From Synchiropus splendidus (taxonomy: Eukaryota > Chordata > Actinopteri > Syngnathiformes > Callionymidae): a stretch of 64,000 bases of DNA. The notes beneath the pieces are model-generated. The model searched no databases. It saw only the letters and a program-made list of their open reading frames with translations, and had not been told where the DNA came from. Each line of letters begins with the position of its first letter. The stretch's first letter is position 1. This document shows positions 38,288 to 49,439 of this stretch, in pieces. The stretch is from contig NC_071338.1 of NCBI RefSeq assembly GCF_027744825.2, positions 29,803,501 to 29,867,500 of the forward strand, written 5' to 3'. Both the position numbers and the translations under genes were made by a program.

Positions 38288-38600
38288 CAATAAAATAAAA
38301 TAAAATGTTTGGTTTTTCTGCCATCCGGCAGACGGTTCCGCAGCATCCGATGCAGAACCACCAGATTCAGGAACAGTTTTGTTCCTGGTGCCGTCAGGTT
38401 GCTGAACGTTGGACAATAGCCGCAGTACTGTTTATTTGTTTATATTTAGTACATTATTTAAAAAAAAAGTATTTATTTATTTTTGGACATATAGTTTAGT
38501 TTTTGGAAACCAGAGGCCTCAGACCGAAGTTTCGTTGTCATAATACAGTGATATGTTTTTGTGCAATGACAATAAAGAAAGTCTAAGTCTATCTCTTTAA
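38288..38600 (+). mobile_element. L2-type LINE 3' end
   Basis: The frame at 38318-38407 reads LPSGRRFRSIRCRTTRFRNS then FVPGAVRLLN. This is the C-terminal signature of L2-like reverse transcriptase ORFs (R-x-x-R-x-x-x-SFxPxAxxLLN). An AT-rich 3' UTR follows, with the GTGCAATGACAATAAAGAAA terminus common at LINE tails. Everything upstream of the last 30 codons is missing (5' truncation). Confidence 0.6.
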
Positions 38601-38641
38601 AAAGCATTTGAGATGTCATTGATCGCAATGAGCTGAATCGG

Positions 38642-38655
38642 ACAGCAGGTGGCAG
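38642..38655 (+). promoter_or_regulatory. CTCF-like motif just beyond the L2 tail
   Basis: ACAGCAGGTGGCAG, one mismatch to the consensus. Orientation is divergent from the 38120 motif. Confidence 0.25.
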
Positions 38656-38958
38656 GAGCATTGTGCATGCACAACACATTTTGTGGGACAACTCTCAGAG
38701 CACTGACACTTCACTAAGTGATGATACATAGGTGAATTTGTCTGAATGAATCAGGACGTGTGTAAATTTCACCCAAACAGTAATTGCATTTTTCTTGTAT
38801 AATTCACTTGAATTATTATTGCTGTAGCTGTTTTAGTTGAGAAAAAACATATTTTAATGTTTACATTGCTGTTAATTACCACGGCTTGCTACCAGCGATA
38901 TGTTACGACAGTTCAGTCTGAGTAACCTCCATTTGACCCTTGACTCCTTGAGCTTCAT

Positions 38959-38961
<3 letters not shown>

Positions 38962-39047
<86 letters not shown>
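38962..39047. repeat. (AT)n microsatellite
   Basis: About 86 bp of uninterrupted AT dinucleotides. Confidence 0.97.
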
Positions 39048-39049
<2 letters not shown>

Positions 39050-41604
39050 AACAAATAAAATTGTGTTTTCACGTCTTGGATTTGGATTTGGTGACAAAAC
39101 TATTGGCCACTATTTCAGAGAAAAAAAGTTTTCTAAAGGACTCACTGATCCACAGCGCTTGTTTGGCCTTTTAAAAGGAACTCCAATCGAATACAATCTG
39201 ACCCAGAGAGCGTGTATTTCCTTTGATTTGTAGCTTTGTTTTTTTTCTTTTCACTGCCTGTTATTTTTCAGCCTGACTAACGCACAGCTCAGGTGCAACA
39301 ACGGCTCACTGGATTTCAAATCACTGACACGTCTACAGAAAAAACCCCATCAACAGTATGTGCTTAAATGATATTGTCGAGTTCACGGTGTAGATGCGGC
39401 GAGTCGCCTGAGGCGTCTGCCCCAAAACAAACCCAAATACAGAATTGTCGTTGCACTTTCCTGCTAATTCAATTCCATAGCTCCAGGTCAGAGCGATACG
39501 AGCAGCTCAGACAGTGACCGGGGCTTGTTAAAAATATGTCAAGAGACGCCGGCGAATGCATTTGTCACCCGGTGGCCGAACGCTGACAGTGAGTATGGCG
39601 CAACATGAATGATTTGCCATCAAACAACAGAACAGCGGTGCTTGTTTCCAGAACAGCACTTTAGGAAAAGAGACTTGACAAAAGAATTCCTGTCTTGTGC
39701 AGGTCAGTTCGCCTCATGTCAAGGGGACAGAGAGGATCGGGACTCTGGTTCACAGCTGAGAGACGTAAACACAGACTTCAAGTGGGCATCAAGGCCCTGA
39801 GTGAAGACGCTGCGGTGAAGATGCTCAGCTTAATCCAAGCACAAAGAGGAGGTTGTTGACTCAAAAAGATGGATTTTGTTTTGTAGCTTGTCGAGCATTG
39901 TTCTGCAAAATCATGTGACACATTGACATTGTTCAGCAACATGGCTTCTTCAAGTCTGCTGAAGGGGCCGTATTGTGCTTCTTTTTCAGCACTCAGACTC
40001 GGAGCAGCTTTGCATCAAAATATAGTTTGAAATGCTTGGATTTGTCAAGTCATACAGACTTTTTCTTTGACACAAAAGACGCACAAAAAGTGTTCCGGTC
40101 CAGTCATAAGAACCTTGCCTGTCGCACGTTCTCCACTGCTTCTTTTCCATGTCGACGGCGAAGCTTGTGTCTCACCTCATGTTCGCCAGCGAGTGAGAAT
40201 CATGTGTATTGACGACCGTGTCCATGTGTCAATGCAAGGGCTTTGATGTGTGATCAAGAATTCCTATTGTTCCCGGCACGCCTCCGACCGGCGTAAACAG
40301 CACGCAACACTTTCATCTAAAATGGGCACAGATTGCCTTGCTCCTCTCAGATAATGCAAACTGGCATATTGTGCTAATGGAAGGTGGCTTCCTTCACGCA
40401 CTCCGAGCCTTTCCTCCCAATCTTCCTCTTTTAAACATCCCTATTGTCATTTTTTTTTCCATCTCTGCTCCCTGTAATGCTGTCTGCAGCCCCCTCTGCA
40501 GTCACATTGATCTTAGAAAGCTTTATTTTATCTCTCCTTTTCCAAGTACTTTCCCCTCTTCCTATTGTAAACTCACTCTCCATATCAGCCAGCACTTCTC
40601 CTCTTACTTCCCTCGGACTCACCATTGAGGCATTTATAACTAACAAAGCTGAGTCGTCTCTGCAGGCTCACGTATATGAGATTTTATTCTCCTATCAAAC
40701 GTTCCATCTCCCCTTTATATCATCACTCAGCTTTTCCATATTCATCTTCTCAGAGTACTATCACTGTATATAATTCCATAATTTCCCACCAGCCTCCGGT
40801 GCAATTTCCCCCCCTCAAGACTCTGCAAGTTGTTTGTTCTGTCTTTTTGATGTTTTTCCTCCAGCCCCTTTCAAATATACACTTTTCTTCTTTCAATTTC
40901 ACTCTCAAAAGCTTGGCTTCAAAATGCTCAGTTAATAACCAACGTCCCATGGTGGTATCTGCCTCGCACGTCCTCTTTTGATACACCTGAATATGCATCT
41001 TAATACTTTGAATTATTTCTGAACTCGCTTGACTCTTAGATACTGCTTCCAATGAGGTGAATAAATCAATTAAATTCATTTATTCATTTTGCTCGCAACA
41101 TAAACAACCTTCTCAGATGTCTATAATAAACACACACACACCACAGCTCCAGCAGGAACCAAATAACACAACACAAAACCGCGACGCATGGACACAACAC
41201 AAGCTCTCATAAACTATGTTTAATGGATTTGTTTTATGACTTGAGTCTATCTACAGGTTTATAATGTGTCGCCTTGGCACCAGAGACTGAATACTTCTGT
41301 ACTTCAGATGGTAAACTGTCAATTTTACTGGCCGTATATGTTTGTGTTTTCAATCATTATTCAATGGCACAATGGGATGAACTTGATGAATAGTCATTGG
41401 GCTACTACTACTCATAAAAACAACAACAACAACAATAATAACAATAAAGAGGAGAAGAAGAAGCCATGAAGGACGGCCATAATGATTCAGAATTGAGTAT
41501 AAAATCATCTGCCATCTCAGTTTATAACTGGCATGGTTCAACATGGATGTGACTGGATCATGTTTTTTTGCTCTGAAAATAAAATAAAATAAAATAACCA
41601 AAAC
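39048..41604. other. Intron stretch without recognised genes
   Basis: Unique sequence. Nearest to structure are pyrimidine-rich frames around 40400-40780 and an AAC/AAT patch at 41416-41460. No gene seen. Confidence 0.5.
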
Positions 41605-41787
41605 TAGTGATGGGCTAAGGAGGCTTCATGAAACAGTGTCACCATTTTCAGCACCCACAAGATGGCGCTCTCTGCTCTAAAATCTTTGGATCTTAGCAAC
41701 CACTTCAATGAAACTTTGCATCGTTTTCAAGCCAACAGCATTGGAAATAAGGACACTGTTTCATGAAGCCTCATTGGGACATGACTA
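41605..41787. mobile_element. hAT-like MITE family, copy D
   Basis: The element starts TAGTGATGGGCTAAGGAGGC and ends with CATGAAGCCTC and GACATGACTA. The core CCACAAGATGGCGC at 41655-41668 is one base from the CTCF consensus and also contains AAGATGGCG, a YY1-like core. Flanking octamers ACCAAAAC and AACAAGAA are weakly similar. Confidence 0.65.
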
Positions 41788-43357
41788 AACAAGAAAAGAG
41801 GCGTCACTGACTGCATTGTTTCGCCATAAATTTTTTAACATGTTTTGCCTCCATTCTGAATCAGTACTTCTGTACTGCGTTATTGCGACCTTAAAGAAAG
41901 AAGGCACCGTAGAAGCTGGATGCACAGGAACATCGATACCACCACGTCCTGCTTTATCCCTCATTTAGTTTACAGAAATATCTCCACGGCTGCCTTATGC
42001 AAACAGCTTTATTATACGATACGTGATTTCATTTCTTAAAGTGCTGCGTTGTAGCACACACCCAGCCGTTATTTTATTTTCCAACCGTGGCCCTCAGGTG
42101 ACATAAACATTCCGCGATCATTTAAAAGCAGGCTGCCAGCCGAGGATACGCGTAAATGACATTGTTTCCACGATGCTCGAGTGGGCAAGAGCCTCCCAAA
42201 GGGCAAATACATGTTGTTTTGATTCATCTGTACATGTATCTCGTCTCCTATCGCTCCCCTTGGGTTTTAAATAGACCAAGAGTGAGAGGGAGTGTAACCA
42301 GGGGAAAGTGTGAGGGCATAAATATGCAATAATGCAGCATATGCGCCTGCCAAAAAAAATAGTGGCTGTGATAAGGATAATGTCAGACAAGCTAATGCGG
42401 GCGCCGGCATATTATACACTGGGAGATATGAAGCCATAAAATTAATATTGGACCAGTAATCCAAGGAGAATAAGCAAAGGTGGATTTATAATTGTGAAAA
42501 TATAGTATAAAGAATATCAATATGAAGAGCAAATGACATTAAAAAAGCATAGTCAGATAGTGTTGACGCACTGATGTCAGGTTTGCTGGTACAGTTCTTG
42601 GGAGTGAAACCGCCCTCTCGCTGGCGTTCGCAAGTCTGCTGCATCGATTAGTCCGTGTCATTTCCCTCAGGGAAGATTCAGGGAGCAGGTGGCACATAAT
42701 AGGCCTCTACGCCTGTGAGGAGTGGCTTATGTCGACTGAAACAAGTGTCTGTTTCATCAACAGAAATGACCAAACACCTTGAAAAGGGAAACCCATTCCT
42801 TCCGCCTTATTCTTTATGAGCGAGAACCTTGTCCCTCGCTATTCCTGAAAGGTGTAGACTGCCACTTTTATTCGCCTGAATTGCATTTAAAAATGGCATT
42901 GTAAGTCGTTGATACAGGTCAAAGTATCGGCATGCCCAGGTTAACTGGGAGACTAGATCTGTGCCATGGTCTCCTCCCAGTTGGACATACTGGAACACCT
43001 CACCAGGATGGCAATTGAGAGGCATCCTGACTCGAGCCATCGGGGAGCAAGTCAAACATGGTACCTGTCCTCACTCTATAACAGAGTAGGAGCCCACACA
43101 CCACTGACAGCGAGTCAGAGGTGAAGAAAAAGAGAAAGGCATCTCCGACTTCTTGCATTCTGTGCTGACAGAAGAGGCCAGGGAGGAGGCTCCATGGACC
43201 TTGATGTTTGTTGATGGTATAGTGATTTTTAGGGTAAGTAAGGGGCTTTTCATGCTGCTGCCTGAGTCCCATTCGCCCCCCGCTGTGAATGTGAATTCAT
43301 CATCAGCACAGCGACGCCACAGTTTGCAGAAGTAAAATAGAATAAAATAACCAAGAC

Positions 43358-43551
43358 TAGTGATGGGCGAAGGAGCCTTCATGAAACAGTATCCTCATTT
43401 TCAGAGCCCACTAGATGGTGCTCTCTGCTCTACAATTTTTTGATTTTAACACTTCAATGAAGCCTCACGTCATTTTTCTAACCAACAGCGCCATCTACAA
43501 AGCATTGACAATGAGGACACCATTTCATGAAGCCTGATCAGACCCTCACTA
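43358..43551. mobile_element. hAT-like MITE family, copy E
   Basis: A 194-bp element from TAGTGATGGGCGAAGGAGCC to GACCCTCACTA. It is flanked by ACCAAGAC and ACCAAGAA, a 7-of-8 match that supports the 8-bp target duplication of hAT transposons. The CTCF-like core at 43408-43421 has one mismatch (GGT for GGC). Confidence 0.75.
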
Positions 43552-44034
43552 ACCAAGAAAGGAGGCTTCAATCGCTTCATCGTCTCTTGACGGATGTATG
43601 TGATGGTTGCATTGTTGAGTTGAGGTGAGGTTGCACCGTGAGTGACGGGTGTCTGGTGAACTGCTCTTGTTTATGTGAGTCCTTCTACTAAGAAGTCAGG
43701 ATCATGACCAGCTTATTTACCTGTCAAGCTTCTGTCGTAGTAAGCAATGCTCTACAGTGAAACGCAGCATGGATGAAACAGGTCAAGTTGAGGACAGACT
43801 TCTGAAATCGGCTGAACGACCACTAAATCCAGATAACAGCGAGATTATCCACTGTTCTAAAAGCTTTTTTTTATATTAACATTGTTTATATTACTGATAA
43901 TGGTCCTAAAGAAAGTAAGAAAGAAATCAATGGCAGTGAAGAAGAGAGTGCAGGCAAGGTGGGATGGCTGGATGCAATTGATAGAACTGCTGCAGAAAAC
44001 GTGAAAGGGAAGCTCAACAACTTCATGAGACATG

Positions 44035-44345
44035 CATGAACCATGAGATTTAGAGGTGGCAGTGTTGAAGATGCTCAGATTTTCATGGGGAGTGAAACAA
44101 GCTCGGAATCGAGAACATCAGAGCTCAAGAGGAGAAGTTAGAAGACATAGTAAGAGAGAAGAGATGGTGTGGACACGTGGAGAGAAACAAAGAATGGTGA
44201 TGGTCGAGACACCAGAGCTGGAGAGGAAGACAACCAACAAGGTTCATGGATGAGGATTGGTGGAGCTGGAGGGGGGGATGAAGAGAAGTTCAGGTGGAGG
44301 AAGATGGTTCACTGTGGCAACTCCTGATGGAGACAATTGCTTTAA
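44035..44345 (+). pseudogene. RTE-like LINE C-terminal remnant
   Basis: Near 44066 the frame reads KMLRFSWGV. It is followed, in shifting frames, by blocks equivalent to the W-x-G-H-V, GRKR and RFMD segments and by GAAGATGGTTCACTGTGGCA. This order is the conserved region after the RT domain in a very common fish LINE ending in a MIRCGDP-like peptide. It is frameshifted and diverged. Confidence 0.5.
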
Positions 44346-45183
44346 AGCCATGAGAAGCTAAACAAGACTGGGAGACGCTAACTTCATTCATACTAGGAAC
44401 CTCAGGCCGCCACCTCTACTATCCCCATCCATGTGATCGGGCTTTTCACTGACAGGTAAGACGCGTGTCTGAGTCAGCGTTGCGTCACGACCGTCGTGTT
44501 TTCAGAGAAAAAAAAACCTTCTCAACACTTTCAAAGCCCAATCTCAGATAGCATCTCTCACCACTCCCCGTCGAGCCTCTTCCTGCTTTATCACCGTCTT
44601 TGCCTCCAAATATTCCGAGGAGCTCTTCACAGATTGAGCGGAATATTAATCGGTGTCCTTATTTATGTTAATTCATGCTAATCTACGCTCTCATCGACTC
44701 TCGACGGGCTCGTTATCTTCAGCGCTTAATACGGCCAGGAAGAGATTCGCTCTCTGTGACCCTTCAGGTTGCCAGTTCAATTCCCTGTGAACTGAACCCC
44801 GAGGCTTCAGCAAGTCTGTTTAACCCAGCGTGAACCAGCATTAATACCTACCACTAAACTAGCTGCTGCATAAATACCACAGTCGCCACAAGAAGGAGAC
44901 GGAGACACCGGGGACACGTGTAGGCTGGCAAAGGTAGAGAGTCAAGTCGATGCCAAAAGAAGATTACAATATGAATATATGCATGAAGCTGGAAAAAAGT
45001 TATAGCAAATATACTTCTCAGTGTACGACATAGTGTTCGAGTCAGACGCGAGGCTCTTGTCACTCCATATTCGGTTCTGATTCACGAGAAAAGTAACACA
45101 AGATCTTGGTGTTTTTGTATTGAGAAACAGTGCCGGTTCCAAAATGTTATACAGCAAGAATGTTCAATGGTTTTAGTGCAGAC

Positions 45184-45504
45184 CTGGGCAAAGTGCGGCC
45201 CGGGGGCCAAATACGGCTCTTTGACTGTATTTATGTGGCCCTCCTGGAGTTAGAGCAAAACTATATTGTTGTTGTCTCTGACATTTGAATTATGTTTTGT
45301 TCATTATGATGCAACTGAAACGTCAACTTTCTTGTTTTATTATTTTTCTTAATTGTTTGTCTTTTCTGTTGACTATTTTAGGAGTATTTCTTGTCCCTTA
45401 AAAGGCATCAGACTTGAAAGTAGGTTTTTTGAAATGTATGAGACACATCGAGTGGAATGTGGTTTAAATGAAAGAAAACACAACAAACCAACGTTTTCGT
45501 TTTT
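45184..45504 (+). mobile_element. hAT-like repeat block, copy 1
   Basis: The start CAGACCTGGGCAAAGTGCGG is followed by GCCCGGGGGCCAAATACGGC, an end type typical of Charlie-like hAT elements across vertebrates. The stretch from CTCTTTGACTGTATTT onward is repeated at 45738-46042 with the same order of blocks. Confidence 0.55.
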
Positions 45505-45536
45505 AAAGGACAAAACAAGGTCCCTGTTAGTGGTGT

Positions 45537-45723
45537 CAGTGATGGGCTGATGAGGCTTCATGAAACAGTGTCCTCATTTTCAAAGCCCACTAGGTGGCAC
45601 TCTCTGCTCTAAAATCTTTGGATTTAACAAACACTTCAGAGAAACCTTGCAGCATTTTTAAACAAGCATCTAGTGTGCTACGAAAATGTTCATGTTTCAT
45701 GAAGCCTCATGAGTCCATCACTG
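45537..45723. mobile_element. hAT-like MITE family, copy F
   Basis: Clear inverted ends CAGTGATGGGCTGATGAGGC and CAGTGATGGACTCATGAGGC. It lies between the two direct copies of the hAT-like block. A 3' flank AATAATGCCACCAC is shared with copy G. Confidence 0.75.
45587..45600 (+). promoter_or_regulatory. CTCF-consensus motif in MITE copy F
   Basis: CCACTAGGTGGCAC, a full match to the consensus. Confidence 0.3.
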
Positions 45724-45737
45724 AATAATGCCACCAC

Positions 45738-46042
45738 TCTTTGACTGTATTTTTAATGTGGCCCTCCTGGAGTCAGATTGAAACTATAAAACCGGCATTG
45801 TTGTTGTCGCTGACATTTTCATCTTGTGCATTGTTTTTGTTCATTATGATGCAACTGAAGCGTCAACCTTCGTCTTTTATTATTTTTTAAAATTTTTGTC
45901 TTTTCCGTTGAGTATTTTAGGAGTATTTCTTGTCCCTTAAAATACATCAGAATTCAAGGTAGATTTTGAAATGTATGAGACACATCGAGTGGAATGTGGT
46001 TTAAATGAAATAAAAGACAACAAACCAACTTTTCTGTGTATT
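45738..46042 (+). repeat. hAT-like repeat block, copy 2
   Basis: Direct repeat of most of 45218-45504, including TTCATTATGATGCAACTGAA, TTTTAGGAGTATTTCTTGTC and GAGACACATCGAGTGGAATG. The GC-rich left end is absent here. The copies differ by scattered substitutions. Confidence 0.8.
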
Positions 46043-46599
46043 TTTAAAGTTCAATTTCATCATCCCACATGATGTTTTCACTTGTTTTTTTTTATTTTCA
46101 GTATTCTCTTACCTTCCTTTCTTTGGGTTTGACGGCCCCTCAATGTCAATGAACAAAACGCACCCAGAAATCCAGTTAGGCTCTCCCCGTTTTATGAGCT
46201 GTTTAAGTTACTGACTTGAAAAGAGCGTGATGCCAGACACGTGCAGCTGCATGATTAAACTGTATCAACAGACAAGACTGAACAGGGGCAACACAATACA
46301 ATATTAATGTAGCATTGTTCACTTCTTTACACGAGGAAGATACTTGAAAACGCTCCGGACCAGTTCACAGTAAACCCATTTCAGCCAACGGTAGCAAACC
46401 AACCATGGATGAATCTAGCCATGGAAATGTGCAGTTCATTTTCCATGTCCCATCACTTGAGAACAAACCTTTCTCACTTACAGGAAACAATGTGAGCAGG
46501 TTTCAGAAAATGATATTCACTAAGACAATACAATATGGACCAGACAAGTCAGATCAGTAGGAGGGACGTGTCAAGAGCTCATTCAAACAAGGTCCCTCC

Positions 46600-46785
46600 T
46601 AATAATGGTCTTATGAGGCTTCATGAAACAGTGTCTTCATTTTCAGAGCCCGCTAGATGGCACAACCTCTGCGCTAAAATCTTTGAATTTAATCAACTTC
46701 AAAGAAACCTCGCAGCATTTTTAAACAAACATCTATTGTGCTCTGAAAATGTTCATGTTTCATGAAGCCTCATGAGTCCATCACG
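46600..46785. mobile_element. hAT-like MITE family, copy G
   Basis: It has the family body with degraded ends (TAATAATGGTCTTATGAGGC on the left, CATGAGTCCATCACGG on the right). The core CCGCTAGATGGCAC at 46650-46663 is one base from the CTCF consensus. Both flanks resemble those of copy F (AACAAGGTCCCT on the left, GAATAATGCCACCAC on the right), so F and G are probably products of one duplication. Confidence 0.7.
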
Positions 46786-46837
46786 GAATAATGCCACCAC
46801 ACTTTTGCCTGCATGGTTTGTTTTCCTGGTCGCGAAA

Positions 46838-46975
46838 ACGCTGTAGCGGTTAGTGCTGCAGCATAATAGCAAGAAGATTGTCGGTTCGATTCCGGGTAAC
46901 TCTTGGGGTGAACCTCGACTGAACTCTACGCCAGCCACTTGAGGCAAGTCTTCAATTAACCTTCTAATGTTTTGG
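46838..46975 (+). repeat. tRNA-derived SINE fragment, left arm of an inverted pair
   Basis: TAGCGGTTAGTGCTGCAGCA followed by the B-box GGTTCGATTCC and the CTTGGGGTGAACCTC body. Head at the left. Confidence 0.6.
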
Positions 46976-47145
46976 ACAGTGAGCTGTCCTCACGCCAAAA
47001 CACTGAGAGAACATTCAAACTCCACACGAAAAGGGCTTACGTTGGCTTCTAAGCCGGAGTCGCCTCGAGCGGGATTTGAACCCTCAAGCTTCCTGTTGTC
47101 AGGCGGCAGCACTGAGCATGACATCCACCATGCCACCTCCCATTA
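46976..47145 (-). repeat. tRNA-derived SINE fragment, right arm of an inverted pair
   Basis: The minus strand gives GTGCTGCCGCCTGACAACAG, then the B-box GGTTCAAATCC and a body ending in GTGGAGTTTGAATGTTCTCT. It faces the preceding copy tail to tail. Confidence 0.6.
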
Positions 47146-48847
47146 AATCATCACCGAAAACACACTGTGCTAAGGCACTTGAAACCATTTGCTTTATTTC
47201 TTTGCACTTATTCAACATGAATTACATCTTGTTCTCCGCTTTCCATGCAACATTCTGAAAGGACAAGCCACAAATTATGGAAAAAAAAACCCATTAAAAA
47301 TATTGGTTGTTTTTTGCCACACAAACAAAGGGCAACAACAAGATCGACACAAAGGAATCGACCATCAAATTACAAAAGCAGGCAGCTCAATACAGTCCCA
47401 TGAATGTGTGTGGCACTTTTTCCTTTCAGGCGCCACAGATCGATTGATCGGAAAATGCCATTACGACATTTTTTTTTTTTTTAAATCAAAGCTTGGGTTT
47501 TTGTTAAACTCTCCTTCTGATCTAAATGCTGTTGTTGATTGAAAAATAATGTCATCAAATCAATTTAAGCTTCAGAAATAAGAACAAATAAAGTGCTGAG
47601 TCATCACCCCTGGGTGAACTCCAAATGAGTCTCTACAAAAGGCCGCTCAGCACTTTCTCTGTTGTCGATGACACATTTCATCATTGACTGATGCCGCAAT
47701 CTAATAATCTGTCACATACTGAGGATGTCCAAAAAAGACGTTGCTGCGAACGGTCAGACGTTTTTAAACAACCAGGTAAGAGCTCGTGATGTGGAGCAGA
47801 GCGACTCAGCGTTATCACCACACTCTCATCTGCACAAAATATTCGAGTGCTGAAGTGGCAAAGCATCTGATAACACACAGACGAACCTCGCACTCCAGTT
47901 CAGGGGCATCAGAACGATCAGTTTGTACAAAACTGCATTATGAAGAAGGAGAGTTTGCACAAAGAGGATTTCACTGCGATTATCTTTATCACCTTTGGCA
48001 GGAAGAACAAGAGCAGCCGCGAACAGAAGCGGCAGGATGTAAAACACAGACACATGTGAGTCTCGCTCGGGTCCTGGCTGGTGGTGAAGTCAGGACTGCA
48101 GACCAGGTATGGTGCTCCCTCGGTTTGCCTCCCTCTGGAGGACATGATAAACCCTTTTTCGCCTTCAACATACTTCCACAGTAGATAAAAGGTGACAATT
48201 CTGCAACTCGCATCCGCCATGATGACTTTCCACGCTTAAGATTTGTGAAAAAGTAGGTGTTTACTCATGCTCAAGTCATTCACTTGAACATGCTGGACCT
48301 GCTCAAGTCAACAAACTGGAGGGAACTTGTATTAATAACAGCGTTAGCAGGCAGATAAAAGGACAAAACGAAGAGCAGACGGGATTTTTTTTTTTTTTTT
48401 TGACAGGCGTGGTCGTGGGTGGTAGCAGTAGCAGAGCAGAGGGAAAGAAAGAGAGAGGAGTAGGGAACTCTGAGCACTGTCAGATCTCCAGGGGACACAC
48501 TGATTCCACTGATATCTTTGATAGAAAAAAAAAACCAAACTTCACAACACACTTCCATCGCTACACTGCCACTGTGATGCACACAGGCGGCCTGACAGCC
48601 TTCGCATCACTCACTCAAGCTTGATGAATATTTCAGTCAATAATTTATTTTATAAAACCTGATGAGAGTTTGGTTGCTTTGCAGCTTATTTGGCTTGAAT
48701 TGTGGTTGGCTGAACCAAATACTTTAACACCTGTTTTATACATAAATGATAAGAAACGATTATTTTCCTTCTGTTTTTACACTACTCTACTTGCCATATT
48801 CTGCTTTTATTTAGGCAAGTGTCTTGCTGTGTTCTTCCTTTTGTCTT

Positions 48848-48851
<4 letters not shown>

Positions 48852-48918
<67 letters not shown>
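48852..48918. repeat. (TA)n microsatellite beside the minisatellite
   Basis: About 67 bp of TA repeats ending in TATATGTTATATG. Confidence 0.97.
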
Positions 48919-48921
<3 letters not shown>

Positions 48922-48933
48922 ATATGTTATATG

Positions 48934-49439
48934 TGTATTTGTTTTACGTTTTTGAAAACAGCCTTATTTTATTTATTTCACTGTATTGCTGTTTGTTTTA
49001 CATTTTTGAAGACACTTTTATTTTATTTATTTCACTGTATCGCGGTATTTGTTTTACATTTTTGAAAACAGCCTTATTTTATTTATTTCACTGTGTTGCT
49101 GTATTTGTTTGACATTTTTGAAGACAGCTTTATTTTATTTATTTAACTGTATTGCTGTTTGTTTTACATTTTTGAAGACACTTTTATTTTATTTATTTCA
49201 CTGTATCGCTGTATTTGTTTTACATTTTTGAAAACTGCCTTATTTTATTTATTTCACTGTATTGCTGTATTTGTTTGACATTTTTGAAGACAGTTTTATT
49301 TTATTTTTTTCACTGTATTGCTGTATTTGTTTGACATTTTTGAAGACAGCTTTATTTTATTTATTTCATTGTATTGCTGTATTTGTTTGACATGTTTGAA
49401 GACAGCTTTATTTTATTTATTTCACTGTATTGCTGTATT
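48934..49439. repeat. Minisatellite, about nine units of 54-56 bp
   Basis: Each unit runs TTATTTTATTTATTTCACTG, then TATTGCTGTATTTGTTT, (G/T)ACATTTTTGAAGACA. Nine starts of TTATTTTATTT occur at spacings of 55-56 bp. Variants alternate in GCC/GCT and GAAAAC/GAAGAC, which suggests two-unit duplications. The repeating FYLFHCIAV-type peptides are frames through the repeat, not a protein. Confidence 0.95.

Noticed and set aside
47826..48053. Minus-strand frame starting with a signal-peptide-like run (SVFYILPLLFAAALVLPAKG), followed by a possible GTGATA donor. It was considered as CSMD exon 1, whose signal peptide I recall ending similarly in AAKG.
   Set aside because: The donor is weak, the N-terminus does not match the family, and no first-CUB exon was found between it and the sushi exon. 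Probably chance, but worth a transcript check.
48934..49439. Regularly spaced repeats checked as a possible CRISPR array, also the triplet arrays at 53.9 and 56.0 kb.
   Set aside because: Units are contiguous with no unique spacers, and the window is vertebrate.
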